Notes under the pieces: generated by a model
Databases searched by the model: none
Seen by the model: only the letters and a program-made list of their open reading frames with translations
Told to the model about the DNA's origin: nothing
Source of the DNA: Elephas maximus indicus
Lineage: Eukaryota > Chordata > Mammalia > Proboscidea > Elephantidae
Length of the DNA stretch: 64,000 bases
Assembly: GCF_024166365.1 (NCBI RefSeq)
Contig: NC_064826.1
Location: 20,918,001 to 20,982,000, forward strand
Direction of reading: 5' to 3'
Position numbers and translations under genes: made by a program
Shown: in pieces, positions 33,781-44,699 of the stretch
How the letters are laid out: every line of letters begins with the position of its first letter
How positions within the stretch are numbered: position 1 is the stretch's first letter

Positions 33781-34164
33781 CCCCATCCATCCCTCTGCTC
33801 CGGGAGGCGGGGGAGACACCTGTTCTGCGAGGGACAACTTGTTAAAGGGTCAGCGGCTCTGCCTCCCCCCGGAAGGAAAGCACCCCGGCTGCAGCTGCTC
33901 AAAGGGGAAAGGAGGAGGAGGAGGAATGCGCGCTGCATCGTACGCTCCTGTCCTCCATCCAGTTGCTGTGCACATATGCAAACACACATGCATTACAATC
34001 AACAAGTACGCACACTATGTTCAGCAATGCGCCAAAAACTGTGGGAATACAGGAGACTAGAGACAACCCCGAAAGGAATGACAATAAAATCTGGGAGACA
34101 AAACTAGCATACATTTAACAATTAGAGAGAATTTAAGAACACATGCAATCCTGGTTAGTAGCTA

Positions 34165-34711
34165 TATATTTTAAATAATTATTTTGATATCTTTGGAAAC
34201 CATATATCTGATAAGAATCTAATAACCGAAATATACGTAAAACTTTGACAATTTATCAGCAAAACCACAAATAACCCAATCACAAAATGGGCAAAGGACT
34301 TGCACAGACATTTCACCAAAGAGGACATACAAATAGCCACCAGACACATGAAAAGACTCTCAGCGTATTTACCCATCCAAACCCACTGCCCTCAAGTTGA
34401 ATCCAACACGTAGCGACCCTATAGGACAGAGAAGAGCTGCCCCATAGGGTTTCCAAGGCCGTAAACCTTTCCCTCCGAGCGGCTGGTGGGTTCAAACCGA
34501 AGATCTTTCTGTTAACAGAGGAGCACTTTAACCACTGCACCACTGGACTCCTCGTTTAGCCATCAGAGAGATGCAAATCAAAACCACAGTAAGACATCAT
34601 CACTCCCACAAGGATGGCTAAGATAAAAATAAATAGAAAATAACAAACGTTGAAGAGGATGTGGGGAAATTGGAACCCTTATCCGTTGCTGGTGGAAATC
34701 TGTAAAAATGA
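34165..34711 (+). mobile_element. L1 LINE fragment, part 1 (split by later insertions)
   Basis: 'cacaaaatgggcaaaggact', 'catcagagagatgcaaatca' and 'gaggatgtggggaaattgga' are L1 3'-region phrases. A SINE at 34375-34556 interrupts it. It continues at 36962 after a 2.25-kb composite insertion. Confidence 0.85.
34375..34556 (-). repeat. Afrotherian SINE, long variant, antisense, in L1
   Basis: 'ccaaacccactgccctcaag' tail to head 'gcaccactggactcctcg'; carries the extra 'ggccgtaaacctttccctcc' module of the longer SINE variant. Confidence 0.87.
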
Positions 34712-34745
34712 TGTGGCCTGGTTTTCTGACCTTCTCATCTAATTC

Positions 34746-34912
34746 AGGAAACCCTCTGGTGGCATAGGGGTTAAGAGCTACAGCTGCTAACCAAAAGGAT
34801 GGCAGTTTGATTCCACCAGGCACTCCTCAGAAACCATATGGGGCGGTTCTGCTCTATCCTATAGGGTCGCTATGAGCCTGAATTGACTCTTTGGCAATTG
34901 GGTTTTGTTTGT
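34746..34912 (+). repeat. Afrotherian SINE in the type 3 repeat
   Basis: 'ggaaaccctctggtggcata' head to 'cgctatgagcctgaattgac'. Flanked by catctaatt-type duplications just before 34746 and after 34920. Confidence 0.88.
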
Positions 34913-35459
34913 TTATTTGTTTTCATCTAATTTCACAAAGTGGGAGGGGAATCATTATCTGCATAGACAGCCCAAGGCTGATTGCTATGAGGTGGAGGTC
35001 AGGCATACCTCCACCCTCCAACCTTTTTATCAATTCTGACACCACCTGTCCCTCCCACCGCACTCTCTGCTTCTCTGCTGGGTTCAGTAATTCATTGCGA
35101 TGGCAACACATAACTCTCAGACCATACTCACAGATATGTGATTTACTGAGGAAGTAACAGGTTATAATTCAGGATCAGAAGACATCCAGGACACAGCTCT
35201 TCCATCAGGACTGCCTCTTGTTAGCCATGCTGACAGGCAGGCCTCTCTCTGGCCTTTGGCCTCTTGGTCCCTCAGCCTAGCCTCTGCCCTGCTCAGGCAA
35301 GTGTTACAAAGCTCTTCAGCTCCACCAGGAAGTCTCCGCCTGAAGATGCTCAGCTCTCTCCCTCCGTGGGCTGGGAAGCCCACACGGCATCTCTTGCTCG
35401 TCTCCTGGTTCTGCTGCCTCTACTGTCACTGCTTCTTGTTCTTGCTACTGCTATGCTGC

Positions 35460-36562
35460 TGTGATGGTTAGGGTTATGTGTCAACTTCGCCGGGCCATGA
35501 TTCTCAGTGGTTTGGCAGCTATGATGTAGTTTGGAAGCCATATGATGGTGCGATCACTTCCATGATGAGATTTGATGGAATGCGATCACCTCCATGATGG
35601 GATCTGCTGTGGGTAGCCAATCAGTCGAAAGGGAGTTTCCTTGGGGGTGTGGACTGCTTCGAATATACTAGTGGACCTTGTGGCAAGACTCATGAGCTTT
35701 TGTTTGCTCTGGATCCTGCAGCCGGCTCCTGTTTGTCTGACCTCTGGTTTTTGGGACTTGAGCTAGCAGCTTACCGGCTGTCTTGCTTGCTGGTCTTGGG
35801 ATCTGTTGATCTTTGCAGCCTGTGAGCAAGAGAGCCTTGCTGTCTGACCTGCCAGTCTTGGGTTCACCAGCCCCTGTGGCTATGTGAATCAGGAGAAGCC
35901 TCTATTCTGACTCACCGACTTGGGACTTTCCAGTCTCTACAACTGTGTGAGCCATTTCCTTGATACAAATCAATCTCTATGTATATTTATATGCTCGTCA
36001 TGGATTAAATTGTGTCCCCCCAAAATATCTGTCAACTCGTCTAGGCCATGATTCCCAGTATTGTGTGATTGTCCACCATTTTGTTATCTGATGTGCTTTT
36101 CCTGTGTGTTGTAAATCCTACCTCTTCGATGTTAATGATGTAGGATTAACGGCAGTTGTTTTTTTAATGAGGCAGGACTCAATTTACAAGATTAAGTTGT
36201 GTCTCAAATCAATCTCTTTTGAGATATAGAAGCAAGAAGCGAGCAGAGAGACAAGAGGACCTCATACCACCAAGAAAGCAGCAGGAGAACGGTGTGTCCT
36301 TTGGGCCCAAGTTTCCCATGCTGAGAAGCTCCTAGAACAGGGGAAGATTGATGACAAGGACCTTCCCCCAGAGCTAATAGAGAGAGAAAGCTTTCCCCTG
36401 GAGCTGGCACCCTGAATTCAGAATTCTAGCCTCCTAGGCTGTGAGAGAATAAATTTCTCTTTGTTAAAGCCATCTGCTTGTGGTATTTCTGTTATAGCAC
36501 CACTAGATAACTAAGGCAAGGCTTTACTTGTTTTGCATCTCAGAAGAACCCAGTTTAAGACA
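35460..36562 (+). mobile_element. MaLR-like LTR (type 2) interrupted by a type 1 LTR
   Basis: Starts tgtgatggttagggttatgt and ends cagtttaagaca. Perfect 5-bp duplication gctgc at 35455-35459 and 36563-36567. The inner LTR occupies 35996-36518. Confidence 0.85.
35996..36518 (+). mobile_element. Afrotherian MaLR-like solo LTR (type 1), innermost
   Basis: Starts cgtcatggattaaattgtgt (degenerate tgtc) and ends aactaaggca. Flanked by atgct (35991-35995) and aggct (36519-36523), a 5-bp duplication with one change. Confidence 0.85.
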
Positions 36563-36961
36563 GCTGCCATCTTTTGCTGTATTCCATATTACAGCTCTCT
36601 CTCTCTGTCTCCTGGGTCTAGGAGGTTCTCAGTGCGAGGATCCTGGGTCCAAAGGATGCACTCTACTCCTAGCTCTTCTTTCTTGGTGATGGTGAGATCT
36701 CCTCCTGCTCTGGAATTAGCTCTGTTTTAAGCCTGGTGGGATAGCAAAACTGACCAGTCCCCTCATTAGTGTTTCATACACCTTATTTGCATGCTCTCAC
36801 CCCCACAAGCGTGTCATATACCTTATTTGCATTATTAGCAAGCTGTCTAATCTCCTTGGTGGGCCACAAGCACCTTATTTGCATAGTCCCACCCAATCAT
36901 TTGGTGGGAGTTACAAAGACTATGGCTAGAAGGGCCATGTTAAGTAATTGACTGCACCACA

Positions 36962-37525
36962 GAATGCAAAATGGTACTGCCATTGTAGAAAACAGTGTGG
37001 TGGCTCCTCAAAAAACTAAAAATAGACCTACCACATAACCCAGCAATTCCCCTTGTAGGTGTATACCCCAAAGACTTGAAAGCAGAGACTCAAAAGGAGG
37101 CTTGTACATCAATGTTCAGTGCAGCACTATTCACAATAGCCAAAAAGTGACAAAATGGTATATACATAAAGCAGAATACTGCTCAGCCAGAAGAAACGAC
37201 CTCTTGATATATGCTACAGTATGGTTGGAGCTTGAAGACATGCTGAATGAAATAAACCAATCACATAAGGACAAATATTGTATGACTTTACTTATATAAA
37301 AAGACAAGAAAAGGCAAATGTATAGAGACCAGAGTTTATTAGTGGTCACTGGGGATAAGGGAGGTGGAAAAAGGGAGTTAACAGTGATGGAAAAATTGCA
37401 TTGATTAAGGGTAGGACTGTACAACCGATTATTGTAATTGTTGTCAATAAGTTGTACACCTGTAAAAAGCTGAATTGGCAAAAGTTGTGTAATGGGTATA
37501 TTTACAACAATGAGAAAAAAAAAAA
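36962..37525 (+). mobile_element. L1 LINE fragment, part 2, with A-rich end
   Basis: Continues the L1 after the insertion: 'cagcaattccccttgtaggt', 'gaatactgctcagccagaag', 'gaataaaccaatcac'-type text, ending in a run of A at 37513-37526. Confidence 0.85.
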
Positions 37526-37529
37526 AAGG

Positions 37530-38365
37530 AGTAGCTGCTGAGGCTGCTTATGTACAACCAAACACCTCATGGGATTTGGTTCCTTGGTTTAGAGGTCTAG
37601 GGTCATGGGTTCTTAGGGCATCCCAGTCAATTGGCCTAGTAATGTATTTAGTGCTTCTGTTCTATCTCCTGGCTTGTTTCATGGTGCCTGCGGTCTTAAA
37701 AGCTTGCAAGCAGCCATCCAAGGCACAACAATTCGTCTCTATTCACCTGGAGCAACAGAGGAAGAAGGAAAGTCAGGAATAGGAGGAGGATACGGAATGT
37801 GTCGCTAATTTCCTCCATGAACAACTGCCTCCTTTGCCATGAGACCAGAAGAGCTGGATGGTGACAGGTTATCATTACTGAACATTTTAATCAAAGATTC
37901 CATAGAGGAATCATGATCCGAAGGGGGAAAATGCAGAACAAAACCTCAAATTCTCATGGATTCTAGATTTTCTGGAGCTAAGGAGGCCGGATGAACCCCT
38001 AAAACTATTGCCCTGAGATAATCTTGAAACCTTAAACCAAAAATATCCCCTGAAGTCTTAAAACTGAATAACAGTTTAATATAATTAGTAAAAAAAAAAA
38101 AAAAAGTCAGCCTTGAACATTATGCTCTTTTAAGAATTATCTATACGGGATCAAACTGGCAACAGCCACTCAAAGGCAAGATAAGAACCTTAGGGGAAAG
38201 TGAGTTTATATTAACGAGAGAAGAAAACTCAGAAAAGGAGGAGGAGAATGGTTGCACAACTCGAAGAATGTAACCAGTGCCACTAAATTGTTGAATTTGT
38301 GTATGTTTTGCTGTGTATATTCTCAGCAATAACAGCAAAATAAATAAAATTTAGAAAAAAGATCA
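37530..38365 (+). mobile_element. L1 3'-UTR-like afrotherian repeat
   Basis: 'ttaaaagcttgcaagcagcc' near 37695 and 'ttaaaccaaaaatatcccct' near 38033, ending 'agcaataacagcaaaataaa'. The 37860-38345 part is paralogous to 42500-43165. Confidence 0.75.
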
Positions 38366-38471
38366 CCCTACAATGCCACAGTGGATAATGTGATACTCAA
38401 CATGGGTGACCCTCATGTCGAGGACAATTAAAAAAAAAAAAAAAGCTTATTTCAAAAGCTCTATAGCTCAA

Positions 38472-38672
38472 TAAAGAAGCCCTGGTGGCACAGTGCTTAA
38501 GCACTCAGCTGCTAACCAAAAAGCTGGTGGTTTTGAACCCACCAGCTGCTCCATAGGAGAAAGATGTGGTAGTCTGCTTCCATAAAAATTTACAGGCTTG
38601 GAAACCCCATGGGGCAGTTCTATTCTGTCCCGTAGCATCACCGGCAGTCAGTTGACTCATCAGCAATGGGTC
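38472..38672 (+). repeat. Afrotherian SINE
   Basis: 'gaagccctggtggcacagtg' head to 'gttgactcatcagcaatggg' tail. Confidence 0.9.
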
Positions 38673-38879
38673 TCTATGGCCCAATAATGGAACTTTGGAA
38701 AATCACAATTTTGGCATCCTAATCCATTGTTGTTTCGGTCCTCTGCTTTCCTTTAGAGCCTTGATCTACACGCAGGCCCTGTATGTAACACGTGGACCCA
38801 ACGCACACAGGTTGAGGAGAGTGTCGGTGGTGAGCACCAGTGGCTGCCATAAGTAATGGGAAGATGAGCCTCAGGGAGG

Positions 38880-39060
38880 AAGCTGACTCCACCACTATTA
38901 GCTGCATGGCCTTGGGTGGTTTCTTAATCTCTCCAATCCTCAATTTTTTTAGTGTCCAGTTGGGAGGGTCCTGGCCTTACAGTGTTGTTGTGAGGCTTCA
39001 GTGAGATAATGCGCTTAGCATAGGGATGACACATAGGGCTCAGTGAGTGCAGTGTTTAAT
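38880..39060 (+). repeat. MIR SINE fragment
   Basis: 'ctgcatggccttgggtggtt', 'aatctctccaatcctcaatt', and 'gataatgcgcttagcatagg' follow MIR. Confidence 0.6.
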
Positions 39061-39159
39061 TTTAACAGAATTTAGAATCCAACTGCACAAATAACTATAA
39101 CACTTTTGGTGGAGAATTCGTAAAGACGTTGTGGCAAGTGAAATTAGGGGAGAATGAGA

Positions 39160-39810
39160 TTTAGAACAGCAGAAATAGAGAGAAGGAAGGGCAATTCAGG
39201 TGGACAAAAACAAACAAACAAACTGAACCATAGCCTGGCAGAGGAAAATACACCACGTGTTTAATGAAAAATAAGCAGGTTTGGCTGGAGTGTGGGGTGT
39301 GCCTAGTAGGGCAGTGGAAGGAACTACTGACTGATACCAATAAATGTGGACTTGAGTTAAACCTGTGGGAGGGCTTGAGTATCAGACTCAACAGTTAGTG
39401 CTTTACCGATTAGAAAATAAGAATTTTGAACAGGGGAATGATGTAAGCCCTGCTGTTTGCAGATAGAGTGGGAAAGAGGCTGGAGGGAGAGAGGAGGTCC
39501 GTTAGGAGACCATTACTAATAGTCCAGATAATCAGAAATCAGGATCTGATTTAGGGGCAATGGATGGAACTGATAGGAGAAGCTAGGAATGAAGCCAGTG
39601 GGAGATAGAACCATAGGGCTAGGGTATGGTGAGGCATGGTAGCGGCGGTGGTCAGGGAGCACTGGGGGTGGGGAGACATGAGCCAGGTTACTGAAAGATT
39701 GGCCATTAACAGGTTAGATGATCACTTGAAGATCAGTTTTAATATGGGGAGAGGGTGGTATGGGCAGAAGCCCCGTTTCAAGAGATCAAGGACAGAACGA
39801 GTAGGCAAAG
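39160..39810. other. Intergenic, degraded repeat-like text, no gene
   Basis: Purine-rich phrases such as 'gaatgatgtaagccctgctg' and 'aggagaccattactaatagt' resemble an ancient LINE-derived repeat that resumes near 41090-41450. Family not assigned. Confidence 0.4.
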
Positions 39811-40209
39811 GATGGTGTCTTAGTTACCTAGTGCTGCTGTAAAAGAAAAAGTTAAAATTGCCACATGTGGGTGATGTTAAAGAACAGAATTTATTGGTTC
39901 ACAGTTCTGAAGGCTAAAATCCAAATCAAGGTCTTGGCCATGTTATTCCTTCTGTGGGCATCTTTCCCAGTTCCTTATGACTGCCGGCAACCCTGGGCTT
40001 TCCTTTACTTGTAGATGGCTCCTCACGTAACATCTGCTACCCCTGTGTGTATGTCTGTGTCTGTTCTGCACCTTTTGTAAGATGCCAATGAGAAATGATT
40101 AGGTTTAGGACACACCCTACTCCGGTATGATTTGATTAACGTGACAAAAGAAACCCCCTACTTCCAAACAGGGTTATATTTACAGGTACAGAAGTTTGGG
40201 GGACATAAT

Positions 40210-40971
40210 CAGTGGCATCACTAGGGATGGTGTCACCCCACCCACGGATATACATGTAAGTTTATTATCGGTTTTAATCATAGAATAATATGTGATAAAT
40301 ATAGTTGTAAATTGTTTACAAGAAATATTTCTTAGATTATATGAATACTAACAACAAAATTGTTTTGTAAAATCTTTCTACATTGAATTACGACATTATT
40401 AGTAACTAAGCGAAATCCTTTTTTGATTTTTCTCTTTCTTTTCCTTTAATTACTACTTCATTCTCCAAAAAGTTATTGATATAGGTTCACAAATACTAAT
40501 TACCACAATGTTGTAGCTAAAACACCAGAAAACTTGATAAAATCAGTGACTATAAAAACACTGGCAGCAACAAAATCAACAACGTGTACTTGTAGCGCAT
40601 GCGGATGAGATCATGTGATTCGAAGCATCATCGTAATTGGGTAATAATGACAGCTCTGACTGGAGCGCATTAGAAGGGTCAAAAAGGAAATCAGCATAGA
40701 GTTTCAGCCTTGTAGGTATATTGATACATGTAAACTGGGCTTATGAAAAAAAATTTTTTTTTATTATAACTAACTGCAGGGACTTTTTAGAAAAAATAAT
40801 AAATTTCTGCTGAAATTTCTGCACAAAAATTTTATAGACAGCCATTTGGTGTCATCCCCTCTGACAGTGTCATCCTTTCTGACAGCGTCACCCCCCCTGA
40901 CAGTGTCACCCCTTCTGACAGTGTCACCAGGTGCAGTCCACACCCCCTGCATCCTCCTAGTGATGCTACTG
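40210..40971. mobile_element. Non-autonomous hAT-like DNA transposon, 762 bp
   Basis: Ends are inverted: CAGTGGCATCACTAGG at the left and, read in reverse, CAGTAGCATCACTAGG at the right (15 of 16 identical). Flanks gacataat (40202-40209) and gacacaat (40972-40979) form an 8-bp target duplication with one change, as hAT transposases make. The same 8 bp is intact in sister LTR copies (for example near 7797). The interior is AT-rich with no transposase frame. An 18-bp tandem array lies near the right end. Confidence 0.85.
40849..40929 (+). repeat. 18-bp tandem repeat, about 4.5 copies, inside the hAT-like element
   Basis: Units at 40849-40866, 40867-40884, 40885-40902 and 40903-40920 plus a partial copy; unit form gtgtcaYcccctYctgaca. 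Each unit contains gtgtcacc, also present just inside the left terminus (40230-40237). Confidence 0.9.
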
Positions 40972-41089
40972 GACACAATTCAACACATAACAGGTGGGTG
41001 CACATTGGGTACACATTTTCAGATGTTAGAGGGGTGGGGACTGAGACCAAGCTGATGAATGTTTATATTAGATGGCCTTCTAGAGGTCA

Positions 41090-42480
41090 GTTTTAGTACA
41101 CACAGGAAGAGGGAGGCAGATCACAAGGGATCAAGGAGTGAATGGGTGGCAGAATGGAAGCTGTGGATGAAGACTGTGGACATCTCTTTCTAGAAGTCTG
41201 AAGGTTAAGGAAGGAGAGAAATAGGAGGACAGTTTTAAGGGACCTCAGAGGAAAGGGAAATTACTCTTTTAGCATACTAGAGGACTGACATGCTTGTAGG
41301 CAGCCAACCAAACAAACAAAAACCAAGCCAGCAAAAAGGTATTGATGTGGATAATGAATAGAACAAGATTTTGGAGTGAATGGATGGAAATGGGATCAAG
41401 AGTCAAAGAAAAGACCACCATGTCCATCAGTGGGAAAGTCAAGAATGGCACCCATGCAGTAAGAAGCTATACAGCTGCAGAAAAATGTATGAGGAAAATC
41501 TCCATGTACTGAGTTGCAACAATCTTTAAGATATGTTGCTAAACAAAAAAGAAGCAAAGCGTGGAATAGCATATATGTTTATATGTTTGTATATATGTAT
41601 GATATTTTACATTCTGTTTCAGAAAAAAGAAAGGAGAGACAAAAATAAAAATGGCTTTGTATTTGCTTGCATCTGCATAAAGAAACTCTGGAAGGACTAT
41701 AAAATATGGAGAAAGGAGGTTACATACGAGGGTAGGGTGGGAATTAAGAAAATAGGAGAGAGACTTTTCACTGTGTGCCATTTTGTTTTTTTATGATTCT
41801 TGATGCATGTAGTGTAGTAACTATTCAAAACATCAAATTAAAAAATATTACATCCTTATTATGGAAAGCTATGCAGCCATTAATAATAAAGAAAATACAT
41901 GTACCGACTTGAAAAACTTCCATGATATAGGAAGTACAAAAAGCAGTTGTAGAATAAAATATATAAAGTATCCAATAACCGGGGAATTGTTTCAATTTAT
42001 TTCAGTTCTAAGAAGATATTTTCGTTCCTTGGAATATATAACATGGCCACTTAAAATGAAAATCACAATTTTAACAATATCAGTGAAAATTTTCTCAAGA
42101 GCACATCCACCATATAAAATACGTGTAAATACCAACAGAGATGAAGAAAATGTAAAAGTGAAATCAGTTTCATTGATGTGATAAGATGTGTAGCAATGGT
42201 TAACTTTAAATTTTTATTTACTCTCATATAGGATTAAGAAAATAATTAAAATATTTGAACGAGATTTTTGTAATGTAAAAATAAAAAAAGAGTCATGTGG
42301 CTGGAACTAACCTTGGCAAGGCGTGTGAAGAAAGGAGCAGTATGAAGGAGGAGAGAAGGTGTGGACTGAGAGCTTCAGGAGTGGAGGAGCTGGAGGCAGA
42401 GAAGAGCAGGAGAACTGAAGGAGGACATTTTGTCAGCAGTGAGGGCCCAGCTTGTGACTTTGTGGTGATCCCAGTTAGCT
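41090..42480. other. Intergenic, AT-rich, no gene recognised
   Basis: Contains degraded repeat text. The segments at 41450-41620 and 41860-41950 ('tatggaaagctatgcagcca') resemble old retroposed or L1-like ends. Frames up to 106 codons are AT-driven. Confidence 0.35.
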
Positions 42481-42499
42481 AGGTTGGTCATTTCCTTCA

Positions 42500-43170
42500 A
42501 AAGTACTTGGTAGACATTACTGAATGTTTTGATTAAAGATTCTGTAGAAGAATCCTGAAAAAAAGGGGGAAGATTCAGAAAAGAATTTAAAATTCTCATG
42601 TAATCCAGATTTTCGGGAGCCATTGAGAATGGATGAATTCTCAAAATAATTGCCCTAAGATCATCTTTAAACATTAAACCAAAAATATCTGATGATTTTT
42701 TTAAACCAAATAATAGTTTAGCTTCGTTAGTAAAGAATATCTACCTTGAGCCCTGTTCTCTTTTAAAGAACTATCTGTAGGAGATCAAAATGACATACAA
42801 CTGGAAAGGTTAGATAGGAAGTTTAGGGGATAGTGAGTTTATGTTGGGAACCCTGGTGGCATAGCGGTTAAGTACTACGGCTCCTGACCAAGAGGTCAGC
42901 AGTTCAAATCTGCCAGGTGCTCCTTGGAAACTCTATGGGGCAGTTCTCTGTCCTATAGGATCGCTATGAGTAGGAATTGACTCGATGGCAGTGGGTTTGG
43001 TTTTGGGTTTTTTTGAGTTTATGATAATGGTGGAGGAATAATTCGGAAGAGGAGGGTACATTGTACAACTTGAAGAATGTGATCAGTGTCACCAAATTGT
43101 ACATGCAGAAAATACTGAATTGGTGTATGTTTTGCTCTGTATATTTTCAATATAAAAAAATTCTTAGTAG
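42500..43170 (+). mobile_element. L1 3'-UTR-like afrotherian repeat, interrupted by a SINE
   Basis: Paralog of 37860-38345: 'attaaaccaaaaatatctga', 'tctcttttaaagaactatct', and end 'tgttttgctctgtatatttt' with a short A run. A SINE at 42844-43014 interrupts it. Confidence 0.75.
42844..43014 (+). repeat. Afrotherian SINE with clean target duplication
   Basis: 'gggaaccctggtggcatagc' head to a 'gtgggtttggttttgggttt' tail. Flanked by gagtttatg at 42835-42843 and 43015-43023, identical. The empty site is seen in the paralog near 38203 (gagtttata). Confidence 0.93.
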
Positions 43171-43471
43171 ACTAGAGAGTCCATCATAAGGAGTTCCAGT
43201 GCTGCTAACTGCAAAGAGGCAGGTGACTCTGAACTTGTTTTAAATGCACCATTGAAAACCCTGCCTTCGGGTTGTAGTACTGTACGAAAATTAACTGCTT
43301 ATCTACAAGACTAGGAGAATTAGAAGGCTTCCCTACATTCTTCTCTCTGTGTAGCATTTTTTGTTTGTTTTTGTTTTTTATTGTGGTGACTATATATATA
43401 AAAACAATTTGCCATTTCAACATTTTTTTACATGTACAATTCAGTGACATTAATTATTTTCTTGTTTAACC

Positions 43472-43835
43472 ATGTTATAGATTCAATTGTGTCCCCCAAA
43501 ACTATGAGTTGTAAATCCTAACCTCTATGCCTGATGGAGCCCTGGTGGCACAGTGGTTAAGAGCTTGGCTGCTAACCAAAAGGTCAGCAGTTTGAATCCA
43601 CCAGCCATTCTTTGGAAACCCTATGGGGGCAGTCCTACTCTGTCCTATGGGCTCACTGTTAATCAGTGTGGACTGGAGAGCAATAGGTTTGATTATGCCT
43701 GTAGTCGTGACTTTCCCCTCTAGGCACTCTGAATTCAGATTTCTGGCTTCCTAAACTGTGAGAAAATAAATTTCTGTTTGTTAAAGCCACCCACTTGTGG
43801 TATTTCTGTTGTAGCAACACTAGGTAACTAAGACA
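43472..43835 (+). mobile_element. MaLR-like LTR with internal deletion and SINE
   Basis: Starts tgttatagattcaattgtgt, ends ggtaactaagaca. Perfect 5-bp duplication aacca at 43467-43471 and 43836-43840. A SINE sits at about 43530-43690, and much of the LTR middle is missing. Confidence 0.85.
43530..43690 (+). repeat. Afrotherian SINE in LTR
   Basis: 'ggagccctggtggcacagtg' head and 'gctgctaaccaaaaggtcag'. tatgcctg occurs just before (about 43525) and just after (about 43695) as the target duplication. Confidence 0.9.
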
Positions 43836-44249
43836 AACCATAGACTATTCACTTGCAAAATTTTCCACCACCTTTAACAGAAGATAAGTGCCCCCCAAGG
43901 AATGACGCCTTCTCTTTAGTGTTTTTTTAATTTGAATTTTTATTGACATATGCCTACAGAATGCATCATTCTCTTTTATTTATGTGTTTTTCTTTCTATA
44001 CGAGTAAGTTCTTTTAAAATTGGAGATCAATAAAAATGTTCTATGCCCAGAGTGATCACAATTTTATAAAATAATAAGAATTGTGTTTATAAATGTATAG
44101 AAAGAAATGCTTTATAATATAAGTAATGAGTATCTCTGCATGATAGGATAATAGTTACCTTTTATTTATATTACTTTTTCTTTTTTTCCCCTATTTTTTT
44201 TTAGTGAACATGTTTTACTTTCATAAACAAAGTGTTTTGGATTCTTGCT

Positions 44250-44650
44250 TCCACTGTTGATTAGAAATGTTTTCAAATACACAGGAAGATAGACCAAATA
44301 GTCCCAAAACATCTATATCCCCATTATCAAATTTTCACATTCTGCCATGTTTGCTCCATCCATTTTTAAGTTAAAAATTAAAAAATAGACATTAAAACAT
44401 TTCACCCCAAATAATTAAGTTTTCATACGTAAAAACAATGACTTTTTTACATAACCACAATAACATTATAATTCCTAATAAGTTTAACAATTTCCTAGTA
44501 TCATTTTGTAACTTGTTATATTCAAATTTCCCTAATTGAATCCAAAATATCTCTTACAGCTAGTTAGTTCAAACTAGGATTTAATCAAGGATGATTCATT
44601 GCACTTGATGTTATGTGAGGTTCTTTTTAAGAAACCTGACTCCATTGGAA
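44250..44650 (+). repeat. Old L1 3'-UTR-like repeat
   Basis: 'tcacattctgccatgtttgc', 'acataaccacaataacatta' and 'attcaaatttccctaattga' are phrases of an old L1 3' region. A related fragment is at 53490-53660. Confidence 0.55.
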
Positions 44651-44699
44651 CTTCATGGACAATCATGATGTTTCATGAAGAAGGTGGCATTTGAACTTG

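Larger units (their letters stand above)
34712..36961 (-). mobile_element. Afrotherian LTR-like repeat (here called type 3), antisense, carrying nested insertions
   Basis: Unique parts are 34712-34745, 34913-35459 and 36563-36961. The 35160-35400 and 34950-35150 parts match, in reverse, the copy at 57000-58690. About 12 bp of L1 sequence (aa/gaatg..aaaatg) occurs at both outer flanks. Internal insertions are a SINE (34746-34912) and an LTR (35460-36562). Family unnamed by me. Confidence 0.6.
39816..40992 (-). mobile_element. MaLR-like LTR, antisense, interrupted by a hAT-like transposon
   Basis: Starts tgtcttagttacctagtgct and resumes after the transposon as acaattcaacacataaca. Outer flanks gatgg (39811-39815) and ggtgg (40993-40997) form a 5-bp duplication with one change. 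Confidence 0.82.

Noticed and set aside
33577..34107. 176-codon plus-strand frame upstream of TSPAN33 as a divergent gene
   Set aside because: Arises from the CpG island and continues into unrelated AT-rich sequence; no family or splice evidence.
40849..40929. CRISPR-like array
   Set aside because: The 18-bp units are directly abutting with no spacers, in mammalian DNA and inside a transposon.
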